DNA of 64,000 nucleotides from Halostagnicola sp. A-GB9-2 (GCF_030068615.1 NZ_JASJOC010000002.1:372001-436000), one strand, 5' to 3'; shown: positions 24,960 to 33,523, numbered from the stretch's first letter. Notes: generated by a model not told the origin, from the sequence alone. A program made the numbers and translations.

Positions 24960-25727
24960 ATGCTCCCAGCAGTTAGAAAACGCGAAATCGTCGAGTTAGT
25001 TTCCGAGCAGGGTGAATGCTCCGTCGCCGAACTCGCTGCAGAGATGGATTGTTCGAAGGCGACGATTCGTCGCGATCTCAGCGATCTCCAGGACAGGAAG
25101 CTTATCGAGCGCTCTCACGGTGGCGCAGTTCCGGTAACGACCGTCGGGAACGAACAGACCTACGGTCAGAAGGAGGTGCAAAATCTCGACGGAAAGATGC
25201 GAATCGGGGAACGAGCAGCCGAGGAGATCACCGAGAATCAGGTCGTGTTCTTCGACTCCGGTTCGACGACGATGCAAGTAGCCAAGAACGCACCCGAGAA
25301 CAGGTCGTTCCTTGCAGTCACTAACTCGCCGGTTTTAGCTATCGAACTGGGAGAGCAGGCCAACGACGTAAAACTCACCGGTGGATCGCTCCGCCACGAG
25401 ACTCGCGCGCTTACAGGGCCGAGTGCAGAACGGTTCATGGAGCGAACGAACTTCGACGTGTTGTTTTTAGGAACGAATGCGATCGGACCGTCCGATGGGT
25501 TAATGACACCGAACGAGGACGAAGCCCGGCTGAAGTCGCTGATGATCGAGAACGCGGGCCGAGTCGTGCTCGTCTCCGATGGTTCCAAAATCGGGAAACA
25601 GAGTTTCGTGAAATTTGCCGAGTTAGAGGACATAGACATGTTTATAACGGATACGACGCTGTCCGATGAACAGTACGAGCCGTTCGAATCTGCTACCGTG
25701 GAAGTCATCCAGGAGGTCGAGCAGTGA
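24960..25727 (+). CDS. glpR: GlpR/DeoR-family transcriptional regulator
   Basis: The 255-residue protein has the DeoR N-terminal winged helix-turn-helix (MLPAVRKREIVELV, SVAELAAEMDCSKATIRRDLSDL, LIERSHGGAVPV) and a C-terminal sugar-phosphate-sensing domain of the ribose-isomerase-like fold (VVFFDSGSTTMQVAKN, DVLFLGTNAIGPSDGLMTPN, VLVSDGSKIGK). In Haloferax the GlpR encoded at the fructose locus represses fructose and glycerol genes. The stop codon overlaps the pfkB start by four bases, so the two are cotranscribed and translationally coupled. A longer start at 24921 adds 13 residues not seen in relatives; ATG 24960 gives the canonical MLP start. Confidence 0.88.
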   Translation: MLPAVRKREIVELVSEQGECSVAELAAEMDCSKATIRRDLSDLQDRKLIERSHGGAVPVTTVGNEQTYGQKEVQNLDGKMRIGERAAEEITENQVVFFDSGSTTMQVAKNAPENRSFLAVTNSPVLAIELGEQANDVKLTGGSLRHETRALTGPSAERFMERTNFDVLFLGTNAIGPSDGLMTPNEDEARLKSLMIENAGRVVLVSDGSKIGKQSFVKFAELEDIDMFITDTTLSDEQYEPFESATVEVIQEVEQ

Positions 25728-26650
25728 TCCTGACAGTGACGCTCAACCCCGCGGTCGATCACACGCTCAAAGTAGATCGCTTCCCCGTTCCTGATCGAGT
25801 CGCGAGGGCAGACGCCGCGCGTGTTGATCCCGGCGGAAAGGGGATCAACGTCTCGAAGTATCTCGTCGAACTAGAGACGGAAACGGTCGCTACGGGCATC
25901 GTCGGTGGCTTCCTCGGGAAATTCGTCCGCGACAGCTTGGCCGCTGGCGAGATCAACGGTGACTTCGTGGAAATCGATGGACGAACACGACTCAATACCA
26001 CGATACTGGCGGACGACGCCGAGTTCAAGATCAATCACGATGGACCGACAGTGTCCCAAAGTGCGATTGACGACCTTCTCGACACGGTCGAGCACAAAAG
26101 TCCCGATACCGTTGTCGTGGGCGGCAGTCTCCCGCCAGGTCTCGGCTCTGACACTATCGATCGGATCGCTCGAGCTGGAGACTGGGAGACAGTAGTCGAT
26201 GTCGGTGGATCCCTTCTCGAAGAGCTGAACGCATCGTACGCACTATGCAAACCAAATCGTGAGGAACTCGCTGCGGCGACTGGAAGTTCGGTTAGCTCTC
26301 TCGAGGAGTGCTACGACGCAGTCGAAGCGCTTCGTCGAATGGGCTACGATCGAGTGATTGCGTCGTTGGGTTCCGATGGGGCGATCATGTCAACATCCGA
26401 TGATTGCTTCCACGCCGCGGCAGTCGATACCGAGGTCGTTGACACGGTCGGTGCTGGCGATTCGCTGTTGGCAGGCGTCCTCTCTGCACTCGATCGAGGA
26501 TCGACGGATCGGGAGGCCCTTCGGGCTGGAATGGCGGTCGCTTCACGCGTCGTCTCGGTCCCTGGAACGGACATTCCGCCGCTTGATGACGTAGCGGATA
26601 CAACCAATCGCGTCTCCATCTCGGCGCGGGGGATCAGCCCGGATGGGTAG
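25724..26650 (+). CDS. pfkB: 1-phosphofructokinase (PfkB family)
   Basis: The 308-residue protein has VDPGGKGINVSKYL (substrate loop near the N-terminus) and DTVGAGDSLLAGVLSAL (PfkB signature 2 with the catalytic Asp), and opens ILTVTLNPAVDHTL as fructose-1-phosphate kinases do. It should phosphorylate the fructose-1-phosphate made by the PTS to fructose-1,6-bisphosphate. The start is GTG within the glpR stop (GTGA overlap). Tagatose-6-phosphate kinases share these motifs, but the operon identifies the substrate. About 230 bases separate it from ptfC, where a separate promoter is likely. Confidence 0.92.
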   Translation: MILTVTLNPAVDHTLKVDRFPVPDRVARADAARVDPGGKGINVSKYLVELETETVATGIVGGFLGKFVRDSLAAGEINGDFVEIDGRTRLNTTILADDAEFKINHDGPTVSQSAIDDLLDTVEHKSPDTVVVGGSLPPGLGSDTIDRIARAGDWETVVDVGGSLLEELNASYALCKPNREELAAATGSSVSSLEECYDAVEALRRMGYDRVIASLGSDGAIMSTSDDCFHAAAVDTEVVDTVGAGDSLLAGVLSALDRGSTDREALRAGMAVASRVVSVPGTDIPPLDDVADTTNRVSISARGISPDG

Positions 26651-26880
26651 CGACTGCTTGTGATCGATTACTACATATTCCTCGGAGTGTTTTCGTCTGT
26701 GATCGGTTACTCTTTTACTTTCGATTTAGTTGTCTTCCCTTTGTAGCTTGTATATCCGTGCCTCTCGTTATACAATACAACGATTTGAATGAACACGTCC
26801 ATATTTAATCCATATTTAAAAATCAGAAAAGATCATATTCGAAGACTATATTGAATAATACAGAGGATATATAGCAGAGC
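26651..26880 (+). promoter_or_regulatory. Promoter region of the PTS genes with tandem TCCATATTTA
   Basis: T-rich sequence just after pfkB (about 26685-26745) may end transcription. TCCATATTTA then occurs twice in tandem at 26798-26807 and 26809-26818, an 11-base period. AT-rich sequence near 26843-26853 (TATATTGAATA) is placed like a TATA box for ATG 26881. The tandem repeat lies about 30 bases upstream of that TATA and is a candidate operator. Confidence 0.45.
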
Positions 26881-28080
26881 ATGCCACCAGTAGACAAAGC
26901 AGAGGACGCACTCCGTTCACACATCACCTCCGTCAAGGAACACGTGATGACCGGCGTGTCGTTCATGATCCCGTTCGTCACAATCGGGGGGATATTCCTT
27001 GCAGTGGCGTTCATGATCGCCGAACTGCCCGATACCGTCTTCGGGTTCTCGATGCCCGGTGCAGGGACGACGACGGAGTCAGTCTTCGAGGAAACCGGGA
27101 CGCTCCCCTGGTATATGGCCGAGATCGGGGATCTCGGTCTGACGATCATGGTCCCTATTCTGGGAGCGTACATCGCGTACGCGATCGCAGATAGACCGGG
27201 ACTAGCACCAGGATTTATGCTATCGTGGGTGATCCAGCAGGAACACATAATCGAGGCAGCGGGCTCGCTCGTCGGTTTTACGGCCGACGGCGCCGTCGCC
27301 GGGTTCCTCGGCGCGCTGGTTGCGGGCCTACTGGCAGGCTACGTTGCACGGTGGATGAAAGGTTGGGCGGTACCTTCGGTTATCGAGCCGATGATGCCGG
27401 TGTTGATTATCCCGGTGTTCACTACGGCGCTGTTAGCGCCGCTCGTGATCGTCGGATTGGGAGTCCCCATTGCAATCGTCGATGATGCGCTGACGAGTTT
27501 CCTCGAGGGAATGACAGGAGCAAACGCGCTCTTTCTCGGCGCGATTCTGGGGGCGATGATGGCGGCCGACATGGGCGGCCCCATCAACAAGGTCGCGTAC
27601 GTGTTCGGCGCTGCGCTCGTCGGTGACCAGATCTTCGGGCCGATGGCCGCGGTGATGATCGCCGGCATGACGCCACCGCTCGGACTGGCGCTTTCGAACT
27701 TCATCGCACCCCAGAAGTACTCAGCCGAGATGTACGAGAACGCCAAAGCGGCGGTGCCGCTTGGCCTGTCGTTCATCACCGAGGGCGCGATTCCCTACGC
27801 CGCAGCCGACCCCCTTCGCGTCATTCCGAGCTGTATGATCGGCAGCGCGACCGCCGGAGCAGCCGCGCTCTGGCTCGGGGTTACGATGCCCGCACCCCAC
27901 GGAGGTATCTTCGTATTCCTCCTGTCGAACAGCGCGCTGTTGTTCCTCGGTTGTATCGCCCTCGGGACGATCGTAACCGCGGCCGTCGCGACGGCCATCA
28001 AGCCGGACTTCGAAAAGACAGTTGCCGACGTTGAAACCGAAACTAGCACAGCCACTCAGGCGACGCAAGCGAACGACTAA
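26881..28080 (+). CDS. ptfC: PTS fructose transporter subunit EIIC
   Basis: The 399-residue protein is the membrane channel of a fructose-family PTS. After a short cytoplasmic helix (DALRSHITSVKEHVMTGVSFMIPFVTIGGIF) it has about nine to ten hydrophobic segments; the NMGGPINKVAY-type loop appears here as DMGGPINKVAYVFG, and FITEGAIPYAAADPLRVIPSCMIGSATAGA carries the GAIPF-like substrate motif. It takes up fructose while EIIB phosphorylates it to fructose-1-phosphate. EIIA, EIIB and EIIC are separate polypeptides in this locus, unlike the fused bacterial FruA. The gene is followed after 41 bases by ptfA. Confidence 0.92.
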   Translation: MPPVDKAEDALRSHITSVKEHVMTGVSFMIPFVTIGGIFLAVAFMIAELPDTVFGFSMPGAGTTTESVFEETGTLPWYMAEIGDLGLTIMVPILGAYIAYAIADRPGLAPGFMLSWVIQQEHIIEAAGSLVGFTADGAVAGFLGALVAGLLAGYVARWMKGWAVPSVIEPMMPVLIIPVFTTALLAPLVIVGLGVPIAIVDDALTSFLEGMTGANALFLGAILGAMMAADMGGPINKVAYVFGAALVGDQIFGPMAAVMIAGMTPPLGLALSNFIAPQKYSAEMYENAKAAVPLGLSFITEGAIPYAAADPLRVIPSCMIGSATAGAAALWLGVTMPAPHGGIFVFLLSNSALLFLGCIALGTIVTAAVATAIKPDFEKTVADVETETSTATQATQAND

Positions 28081-28121
28081 GCCACCGATAGTTAACTACC
28101 GTTCACCACCACACACTCACT

Positions 28122-28598
28122 ATGACGGAAACACTCACCCAGGATCGCATCGAGACGCTCGCCGCAACCGATCAGATCACGCTCGACTCGGCACCCGCCG
28201 ACAAACGGGCCTGCATCGAATATCTGCTGGATCTACTCGTCGATGCTGGCCGCGTCGAGAACCGCGAGACGGCTCTCGAGGCACTGCTCGCTCGAGAAGC
28301 GGAGACGACGACCGGCGTCGGCATGGGAATCGGGATCCCCCACGCACAAACTGACGCCGTTAGCGAGCCGTCCGTGGCGTTTACTCGCTCGGAGGAAGGC
28401 GTCGACTTCGGCTCGATGGACGGCGAGCCCGCACGGCTCATTTTCATGATTCTCGTTCCCGAATCCGGCGCTGACGATCACCTCTCCATCCTGAGTACGC
28501 TCTCGCGAGCACTCATGCACGATGAAACACGGGATGGACTTTATGACGCGGAGACGCCGGAAGACGCACAGGCCGTTCTCAAGGAGGCGGTAGCATGA
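28122..28598 (+). CDS. ptfA: PTS fructose-type EIIA
   Basis: The 158-residue protein is a single EIIA-fructose/mannitol domain. TTTGVGMGIGIPHAQTDAV holds the phosphorylated histidine at residue 74, and FMILVPESGADDHLSILSTLSRAL follows as in PtsN/FruA EIIA domains. It receives phosphate from HPr and passes it to the EIIB cysteine. Its stop overlaps the ptsH start by four bases (ATGA), so translation is coupled. A purely regulatory PtsN-like role is unlikely because the other transport subunits are adjacent. Confidence 0.92.
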   Translation: MTETLTQDRIETLAATDQITLDSAPADKRACIEYLLDLLVDAGRVENRETALEALLAREAETTTGVGMGIGIPHAQTDAVSEPSVAFTRSEEGVDFGSMDGEPARLIFMILVPESGADDHLSILSTLSRALMHDETRDGLYDAETPEDAQAVLKEAVA

Positions 28599-28885
28599 GC
28601 ACCGAACGAACCGTGACGATCGTCCCCGAGGCCGGATTGCACGCTCGACCGGCCGCAACGTTCGTCGAGGCAGTCAACGATCACGAGTCGGACGTTCAGG
28701 TCGGCCATACTGACGAGGATGACCTCATTTCGGCTGGGAGCATGATCGCGGTCACGAGCCTCGGTGCCGAAGCCGGCGAAGAGATCCGGCTTCTCGCGGA
28801 CGGTCCCGACGAAGAAGCGACGCTCGACGCCCTCGAGCGCGTCTTGACCAAACCCGAGGACGAGATTGCCAATGTCGACACCTGA
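28595..28885 (+). CDS. ptsH: Phosphocarrier protein HPr
   Basis: The 96-residue protein starts MSTERTVTIVPEAGLHARPAATFVEAV. GLHARPA places the active histidine at residue 16, one position from the usual His15. ISAGSMIAVTSLGAEAGEEI corresponds to the regulatory-serine helix of bacterial HPr, with a serine at residue 49 aligned to Ser46; no HPr kinase is seen here, so regulation through that serine is doubtful. It carries phosphate from EI to EIIA. The small acidic C-terminal extension (KPEDEIANVDT) is halophile-like. Confidence 0.92.
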   Translation: MSTERTVTIVPEAGLHARPAATFVEAVNDHESDVQVGHTDEDDLISAGSMIAVTSLGAEAGEEIRLLADGPDEEATLDALERVLTKPEDEIANVDT

Positions 28886-28889
28886 ACAG

Positions 28890-30590
28890 ATGTCGGAACG
28901 CACGCTTACCGGTACTGGAGCGACGCCTCGCTCCGACGTGGGGACGGTCGTTTGGTACAGTTCCACCGCCGAACTTCCCGACCCCGACGACGGCACTGTC
29001 GAGCCAGACGTCGAGCGCGAACGGTTCACGGACGCACGCGAAACCGCTCGAGACGAATTAGAGGACGAACGGGAACGGACTGCCGAACGCGTCGGCGAGC
29101 AGGAGGCCGAAGTCTTCGACGCGCACGTGCAGTTCCTCGAGGATCCACAGATCGAAGATGGTGTCGAAAGTGCGATCGAGGACGGTCTACCGGCCGAACA
29201 CGCCGTCCAGCGGGCGTTTGCCGATCCGATCAAACAGTTCGAGGGAATGGACGGGCGGATGGCCGAGCGGGCCGATGATCTGCGCGACGTTCGCGATCGG
29301 CTCGTTCGGCTCCTCATCGACGGCGAACACGTTGATCTTGGTGGCCTTCCCGAAGGGACGGTCGTGCTCGCCGAACGGCTCACGCCGAGTGACACCGCTC
29401 AGCTCGATCCCGAATGCGTCGCCGGGTTCGCTACCGTGACCGGTGGCAGGACGTCCCACGCGGCGATATTCGCTCGCTCACTGGCCCTTCCCGCTGTCGT
29501 TGGCATCGGCGAGGAACTCCACAATATCGCCGCCGACGCGACAGTGGTCGTCGACGGAGAGGCCGGTGAACTCGTCGTTGAGCCGAGCGAGGAGCGCCGC
29601 GAGTCCGCACGGGCCACTCGCGAGGTGGAAGTCCGCGAGGAGCCGGTAACGACCGCCGACGGAACCGAAATCGAAATCGCGGCCAACGTCGGCCAGCCCG
29701 CCGAGCTCGAGGGGACGAAGGCTCAGGGGGCCGACGGCATCGGCCTTTACCGCACTGAATTCCTGTTCCTCGATCGCGAGCAAGCACCCGACGAAAACGA
29801 GCAGTACGAAACGTATACGGAGGCCCTCGAGACGTTCCCGGACGGCCGCGTCGTCGTCCGAACGCTCGACATCGGCGGCGACAAGCCGATTCCCTACCTC
29901 GACCTGCCCGAGGAGGAGAATCCGTTCCTCGGCGAGCGAGGGATTCGCCGATCACTTGGGCCCGACGCCGACCTTTTCGAGACGCAACTTCGCGCACTGT
30001 TTCGGGCGGCTGCAAACGGGGAGGGCCAACTGTCGATTATGTTCCCGGTCGTCGCGACACCCGAGGAACTCTCCGCCGCGCTCGAGACAGTCAGTACGGT
30101 CGCGCAGGCGCTCGAGGAGGAAGGAATCGACTACGCGGTCCCGGAACTCGGCGTCATGATCGAAACGCCCGGAGCCGTGTTTGCCGCACCGGAACTCGCC
30201 GAGCAAGTGGACTTTCTCAGTATCGGGACGAACGACCTCACCCAGTACGTTATGGCCGCGGCGCGTGAAAATGAACGCGTCGCGGATCTCCGAGATCCAC
30301 GCCGACCGGCCGTGTTGCGGGCAATTTCCCGAACCATCGAAGCCGCCCACGAAAACGACGCGTGGGTTGGGATGTGTGGAGAGATGGCCGGTAATCCGGA
30401 ACTGACCGAACTCCTCGTCGGACTGGGTCTCGACGAGCTCAGCATGAGTGCGGTTACCGTCCCGGACGTCAAAGCGGCCGTCCAATCGATCGATACCGAT
30501 GCGGCGGCCGAGCACGCGTCGCGAGCGCTCGAGGCAACGACCAGAGAACACGTTATCGACCGAATTCAACGCAACAACGCCAACCAATGA
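28890..30590 (+). CDS. ptsI: PTS enzyme I (phosphoenolpyruvate-protein phosphotransferase)
   Basis: The 566-residue protein has the order expected of EI: N-terminal HPr-binding helices (residues 30-140), the phosphohistidine domain with TGGRTSHAAIFARSL, His190, and the PEP-binding barrel with GIGLYRTEFLFLDREQAPDENEQ, GGDKPIPYL, MIETPGAVFAAPELAEQVDFLSIGTNDLTQY and WVGMCGEMAGNP (catalytic Cys). It autophosphorylates from PEP. ATG 28890 lies four bases after the ptsH stop and gives MSERTLTGTGATPRSDVG; in-frame ATGs at 28866 and 28872 would overlap ptsH. Its stop overlaps ptfB by four bases. PEP synthase and pyruvate phosphate dikinase share the barrel but not this N-terminal arrangement. Confidence 0.93.
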   Translation: MSERTLTGTGATPRSDVGTVVWYSSTAELPDPDDGTVEPDVERERFTDARETARDELEDERERTAERVGEQEAEVFDAHVQFLEDPQIEDGVESAIEDGLPAEHAVQRAFADPIKQFEGMDGRMAERADDLRDVRDRLVRLLIDGEHVDLGGLPEGTVVLAERLTPSDTAQLDPECVAGFATVTGGRTSHAAIFARSLALPAVVGIGEELHNIAADATVVVDGEAGELVVEPSEERRESARATREVEVREEPVTTADGTEIEIAANVGQPAELEGTKAQGADGIGLYRTEFLFLDREQAPDENEQYETYTEALETFPDGRVVVRTLDIGGDKPIPYLDLPEEENPFLGERGIRRSLGPDADLFETQLRALFRAAANGEGQLSIMFPVVATPEELSAALETVSTVAQALEEEGIDYAVPELGVMIETPGAVFAAPELAEQVDFLSIGTNDLTQYVMAAARENERVADLRDPRRPAVLRAISRTIEAAHENDAWVGMCGEMAGNPELTELLVGLGLDELSMSAVTVPDVKAAVQSIDTDAAAEHASRALEATTREHVIDRIQRNNANQ

Positions 30591-31048
30591 AACTCGTCGC
30601 AATCACGTCGTGTCCGACCGGTATCGCACACAGCCAGATGGCAGCAGAGAACCTCGAGACGACTGCCGAGGAGCAGGGCCACGACATCAAAGTCGAGGTC
30701 CAAGGCGCGATGGGCGCCGAAAACGAATTAACGGCCGACGAAATCGACGCTGCCGAGGCGGTCGTCATCGCCGCGGATACGGCGGTCAATCAAGACCGCT
30801 TCGAAGGCAAACCGCTCGTCAAGGGAACCGTCAAGGACGCGGTTAACGACGCCGAGGGGCTGATCGAGCAGGCGCTTCAACGGGCCGAAGGTGGCGAAGC
30901 CGGTGCTACCGGGGTTTCCGAAAGCGACGCTGCCTCGGGGAACAGCGGGGAGACTACCACAACCTCGGCGAGCGATACCGAAACCGAACAGCTCGGAGGT
31001 GACCCATCGAAGGGGCTCTTCGCCCGTCTTCGGAGGCTATTCTCGTGA
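30587..31048 (+). CDS. ptfB: PTS fructose-type EIIB with acidic C-terminal tail
   Basis: The 153-residue protein starts MKLVAITSCPTGIAHSQMAAENL, the P-loop-like phosphocysteine motif with Cys9. A standard EIIB-fructose domain of about 100 residues follows (EVQGAMGAENELTADEIDAAEAVVIAADTAV). The remaining roughly 50 residues are a Ser/Thr/Glu-rich linker ending GLFARLRRLFS, a short amphipathic basic segment that could associate with the membrane or with EIIC. That tail is not part of bacterial stand-alone EIIB. The protein transfers phosphate from EIIA to incoming fructose. Confidence 0.92.
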   Translation: MKLVAITSCPTGIAHSQMAAENLETTAEEQGHDIKVEVQGAMGAENELTADEIDAAEAVVIAADTAVNQDRFEGKPLVKGTVKDAVNDAEGLIEQALQRAEGGEAGATGVSESDAASGNSGETTTTSASDTETEQLGGDPSKGLFARLRRLFS

Positions 31049-31127
31049 ATACACCGCGCCGACTTGGATCGAACACGAGTCCAGTAACGGCCTCGACGAG
31101 CAGGTTGTCCTTGAGCGGGTGGTCTCG

Positions 31128-31964
31128 ATGACCGACGTACGCCACCTCGTCGATGCGATCGCGGCAGTGATACCCGAAGTTCGCGAGCAGTTTCGGGAAG
31201 CTCGCGGGAAGACGGCGACGGAAAACCCAAGTGGAGACATCCAGTCGTCTGCGGATCGACAGATCGATCGACTATTTCGTGACAAGCTCGCGTCGCTCGA
31301 CGCAGTCGGGACGTTCGCCAGCGAAGAACGTGAAGGCGTTGAGAACGTCGGTGAAGGGTTCAGCGTTGCCATCGATCCGCTCGATGGATCGTCGAACCTT
31401 CAATCGAACAACATCGTTGGAACGGTGGTCGGTGTGTACGACGCACCACTTCCAGCGAGCGGTCGTGATCTCGTCGCCGGTCTGTTTGTCCTTTATGGAC
31501 CGTTTACAACGGTTACCGTTGCCGTCGACGAATCGGTAACTCGGTACGTCGTCGACGATGGCGAAATCGTCGACGCAAATCCGGTGATCATTCCCGACGA
31601 GAGCGATATTTGCGGGTTTGCGGGCGCGACGAACGAGTGGCCAAAACCTGTCCGAGAATGCTGGGACGACCTGCACCGGGACTACAAACTTCGATATACG
31701 GGTGCAATGGTTGCAGATATCACCCATTTGCTCGTCAACGGTGGACTGCTCGGCTATCCCGAGCGCTCCTCGAGTCCTCACGGCGACCTCCGACTCCAGT
31801 ACGAAGCCAACCCGATCGCATATATCGTCGAGACCGCTGGTGGGCGTTCTTCAACGGGTCGAGGATCGATCCTCGATCGTAGTCCTGAGGAGCTCCACCA
31901 GCATACCCCAGCCTACTTCGGCAATGCCGAGCAGATCGATTTCCTGGAGTCAACATTGTCGTGA
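31128..31964 (+). CDS. fbp: Class I-type fructose-1,6-bisphosphatase
   Basis: The 278-residue protein has FASEERE (metal ligands), then FSVAIDPLDGSSNLQSNNIVGT, the signature of class I fructose-1,6-bisphosphatases, plus ADITHLLVNGGLLGYP and LRLQYEANPIAYIVETAGG near the substrate site. It would convert fructose-1,6-bisphosphate to fructose-6-phosphate, allowing imported fructose to reach glucosamine or glucose polymers. The frame opens upstream to 30891, but that part overlaps ptfB in another frame and does not resemble the family, so ATG 31128 is chosen, 79 bases after ptfB. An inositol monophosphatase-like activity is less likely because the class I FBPase spacing is kept. Confidence 0.88.
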   Translation: MTDVRHLVDAIAAVIPEVREQFREARGKTATENPSGDIQSSADRQIDRLFRDKLASLDAVGTFASEEREGVENVGEGFSVAIDPLDGSSNLQSNNIVGTVVGVYDAPLPASGRDLVAGLFVLYGPFTTVTVAVDESVTRYVVDDGEIVDANPVIIPDESDICGFAGATNEWPKPVRECWDDLHRDYKLRYTGAMVADITHLLVNGGLLGYPERSSSPHGDLRLQYEANPIAYIVETAGGRSSTGRGSILDRSPEELHQHTPAYFGNAEQIDFLESTLS

Positions 31965-31982
31965 CAGTCTCGCCACCGTGAG

Positions 31983-31994
31983 TTGTCTTTTTGG
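31983..31994 (+). terminator. T-run after fbp
   Basis: TTGTCTTTTTGG follows the fbp stop by about 20 bases. It is a plausible archaeal oligo-T terminator for the PTS transcription unit. The remaining bases to 32242 show no gene, only the next promoter. Confidence 0.35.
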
Positions 31995-32212
31995 ACGCAT
32001 ATTCTTGCGAGTCGTGAGGACTGTGTACGAGCAGAAATACCCTCCAAGCCGTCGAATGTAGTTCCTCGTATAGTCGGCGTAAATGGGTCGTGTCTCAACT
32101 GTTCTGCTCCCGACTAGTCTTCCCCAGTTCCGAGCACTCGCCGAGACTCGAGACCCCTGAACCTCGATCGAATCAGGCCGCCGACTTCATCGTCTGCAAA
32201 ACGAGACAATCA

Positions 32213-32220
32213 GTTTATCG
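32213..32220 (+). promoter_or_regulatory. TATA box of the cohesin-like protein gene
   Basis: GTTTATCG is centred about 26 bases before ATG 32243, the usual distance for a leaderless haloarchaeal transcript. Confidence 0.4.
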
Positions 32221-32242
32221 TGACAGATCGAGTGACTGAGCA

Positions 32243-33067
32243 ATGAACGGATTCGGCGACGGTAGAGTGGCCGGCACCTGGGTTCTCGTGGCCGCAGTCG
32301 GAACGGCGATGACTCTCGGTATCGCGCTCGGAGTCGGCGCACTCGCGGGAACCGCGTCGGCCGGAGACGGTCCTGCGGTCGTGACGCCCGAACCGGAAAC
32401 GGTCGAGGCCGAACCCGGCGAGGAGTTCGACGTGACCGTCAACCTCGAGAGCCACGGCGGCTACGGACTCGAGTCGCAGGTCGAATCGGTTCGGTTGCTT
32501 GCACTCGCCCACCCGGACTATCTCGAGGTTACCGATATCGAGGCCGGGACGTGGCTTGAGGAAGAAGAGACCGAGGTCCGTACGGGGACAGAAATCGCCG
32601 ACGACGGGTCGATCGCCGAGGCGGTTCAGTATCGAGATCCGCCGGCGGGCGGGACGACGAACGACGGCGAGTACGCCACGCTCACCGTTCGAGTCGCCGA
32701 GGATGCGCCGCCGTCAGAGGCCACGCTCGAGTTCGACGAGACGGGCGTCATGCTCACGGACAGTTATCCGCAGGCGGTTACCGGAACAGATCTCACTGTC
32801 GAGATCGATGGCGGTGGAGAACACCACGTCGCGTACGACCACGGTGATCTCGAGGCATTCGGTCACGCGGAGACGTTCGCCGAAACGGGCGGCGGCGAGG
32901 AGATTCCGACCGAACTCGCGCCGCCGGAATCCCAATCCGAGGACGAGGATGCGAGCGACGACGGAGGGTCAGATGGCGGCGATTCGGTTCCGGGGTTCAC
33001 CGGTGTTGGTGTAGGACTGGCGGCGCTTTTGGGTATTATTGCAGTCGTCGTGCGGTCGCGTCTTTGA
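32243..33067 (+). CDS. Secreted cohesin-like domain protein with PGF-CTERM anchor
   Basis: The 274-residue protein has an N-terminal Sec-type signal (WVLVAAVGTAMTLGIALGVGALAGTASA, cleavage near residue 40). Residues of about 45-190 form a beta-rich domain (VVTPEPETVEAEPGEEFDVTVNLESHGGYGLESQVESVRLL) resembling archaeal cohesin domains. An acidic Ser/Asp/Gly linker follows, and the end, VPGFTGVGVGLAALLGIIAVVVRSRL in outline, is a complete PGF-CTERM signal (PGF, transmembrane helix, basic tail). Archaeosortase ArtA should cleave it and attach the protein to a membrane lipid. A cohesin partner (dockerin) is not seen in this window. Confidence 0.83.
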   Translation: MNGFGDGRVAGTWVLVAAVGTAMTLGIALGVGALAGTASAGDGPAVVTPEPETVEAEPGEEFDVTVNLESHGGYGLESQVESVRLLALAHPDYLEVTDIEAGTWLEEEETEVRTGTEIADDGSIAEAVQYRDPPAGGTTNDGEYATLTVRVAEDAPPSEATLEFDETGVMLTDSYPQAVTGTDLTVEIDGGGEHHVAYDHGDLEAFGHAETFAETGGGEEIPTELAPPESQSEDEDASDDGGSDGGDSVPGFTGVGVGLAALLGIIAVVVRSRL

Positions 33068-33091
33068 CTCGCAAACCGTTTTGGACCGACG

Positions 33092-33415
33092 TCAGAACTG
33101 GTACCGTCGTTCGTCGTCCATGGAGGGATAATTGTCCGCGCCGGTCATCTCCTCGAAGGTCATTCCGGAGAGATATTCGTCGTAGGTCACATCGTAACCC
33201 GAGCGCAGGTGGAAATCGAGGGTTCCGGTTTCAACGGTCGACTGAAAGAGCATGTGAACCGCACGGCGAACGAGTTCGTCCGTTGCTTCGGGTTCTAAGG
33301 CGGTCTCGAGCAGTGCGAGTTCGTTTCTGGTTTCGCGATCCAGCGCAATGTCGAGGTCGTCTCCCAGCTCCGAGTACGATTCCGTGATTTCGTCGTTCAG
33401 ATCGTCGAGGCTCAT
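33092..33415 (-). CDS. Conserved-looking acidic haloarchaeal protein of 107 residues
   Basis: The product begins MSLDDLNDEITESYSELGDDLDIALDRE and is helical and acidic in its first half, with a patch ALLETALEPEATDELVRRAVHMLFQSTVE in the middle and an aromatic tail (NYPSMDDERRYQF). The reading frame continues upstream to 33847, but that part mirrors mutY on the other strand; ATG 33415 gives the acidic, coding-like part only. It is divergent from mutY, with about 108 bases between the start codons. I do not recognise the family. Confidence 0.65.
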   Translation of the reverse strand: MSLDDLNDEITESYSELGDDLDIALDRETRNELALLETALEPEATDELVRRAVHMLFQSTVETGTLDFHLRSGYDVTYDEYLSGMTFEEMTGADNYPSMDDERRYQF

Positions 33416-33523
33416 ATGCAGGTGGACTCGAGAACGCCGTATATGGCTTTCGTGCTCGCCTCGCAATCGCCGAGCGGGCCGAAGATCACCACGCCTAAGC
33501 CGTCCCTTCCCTAACCACCGGCG

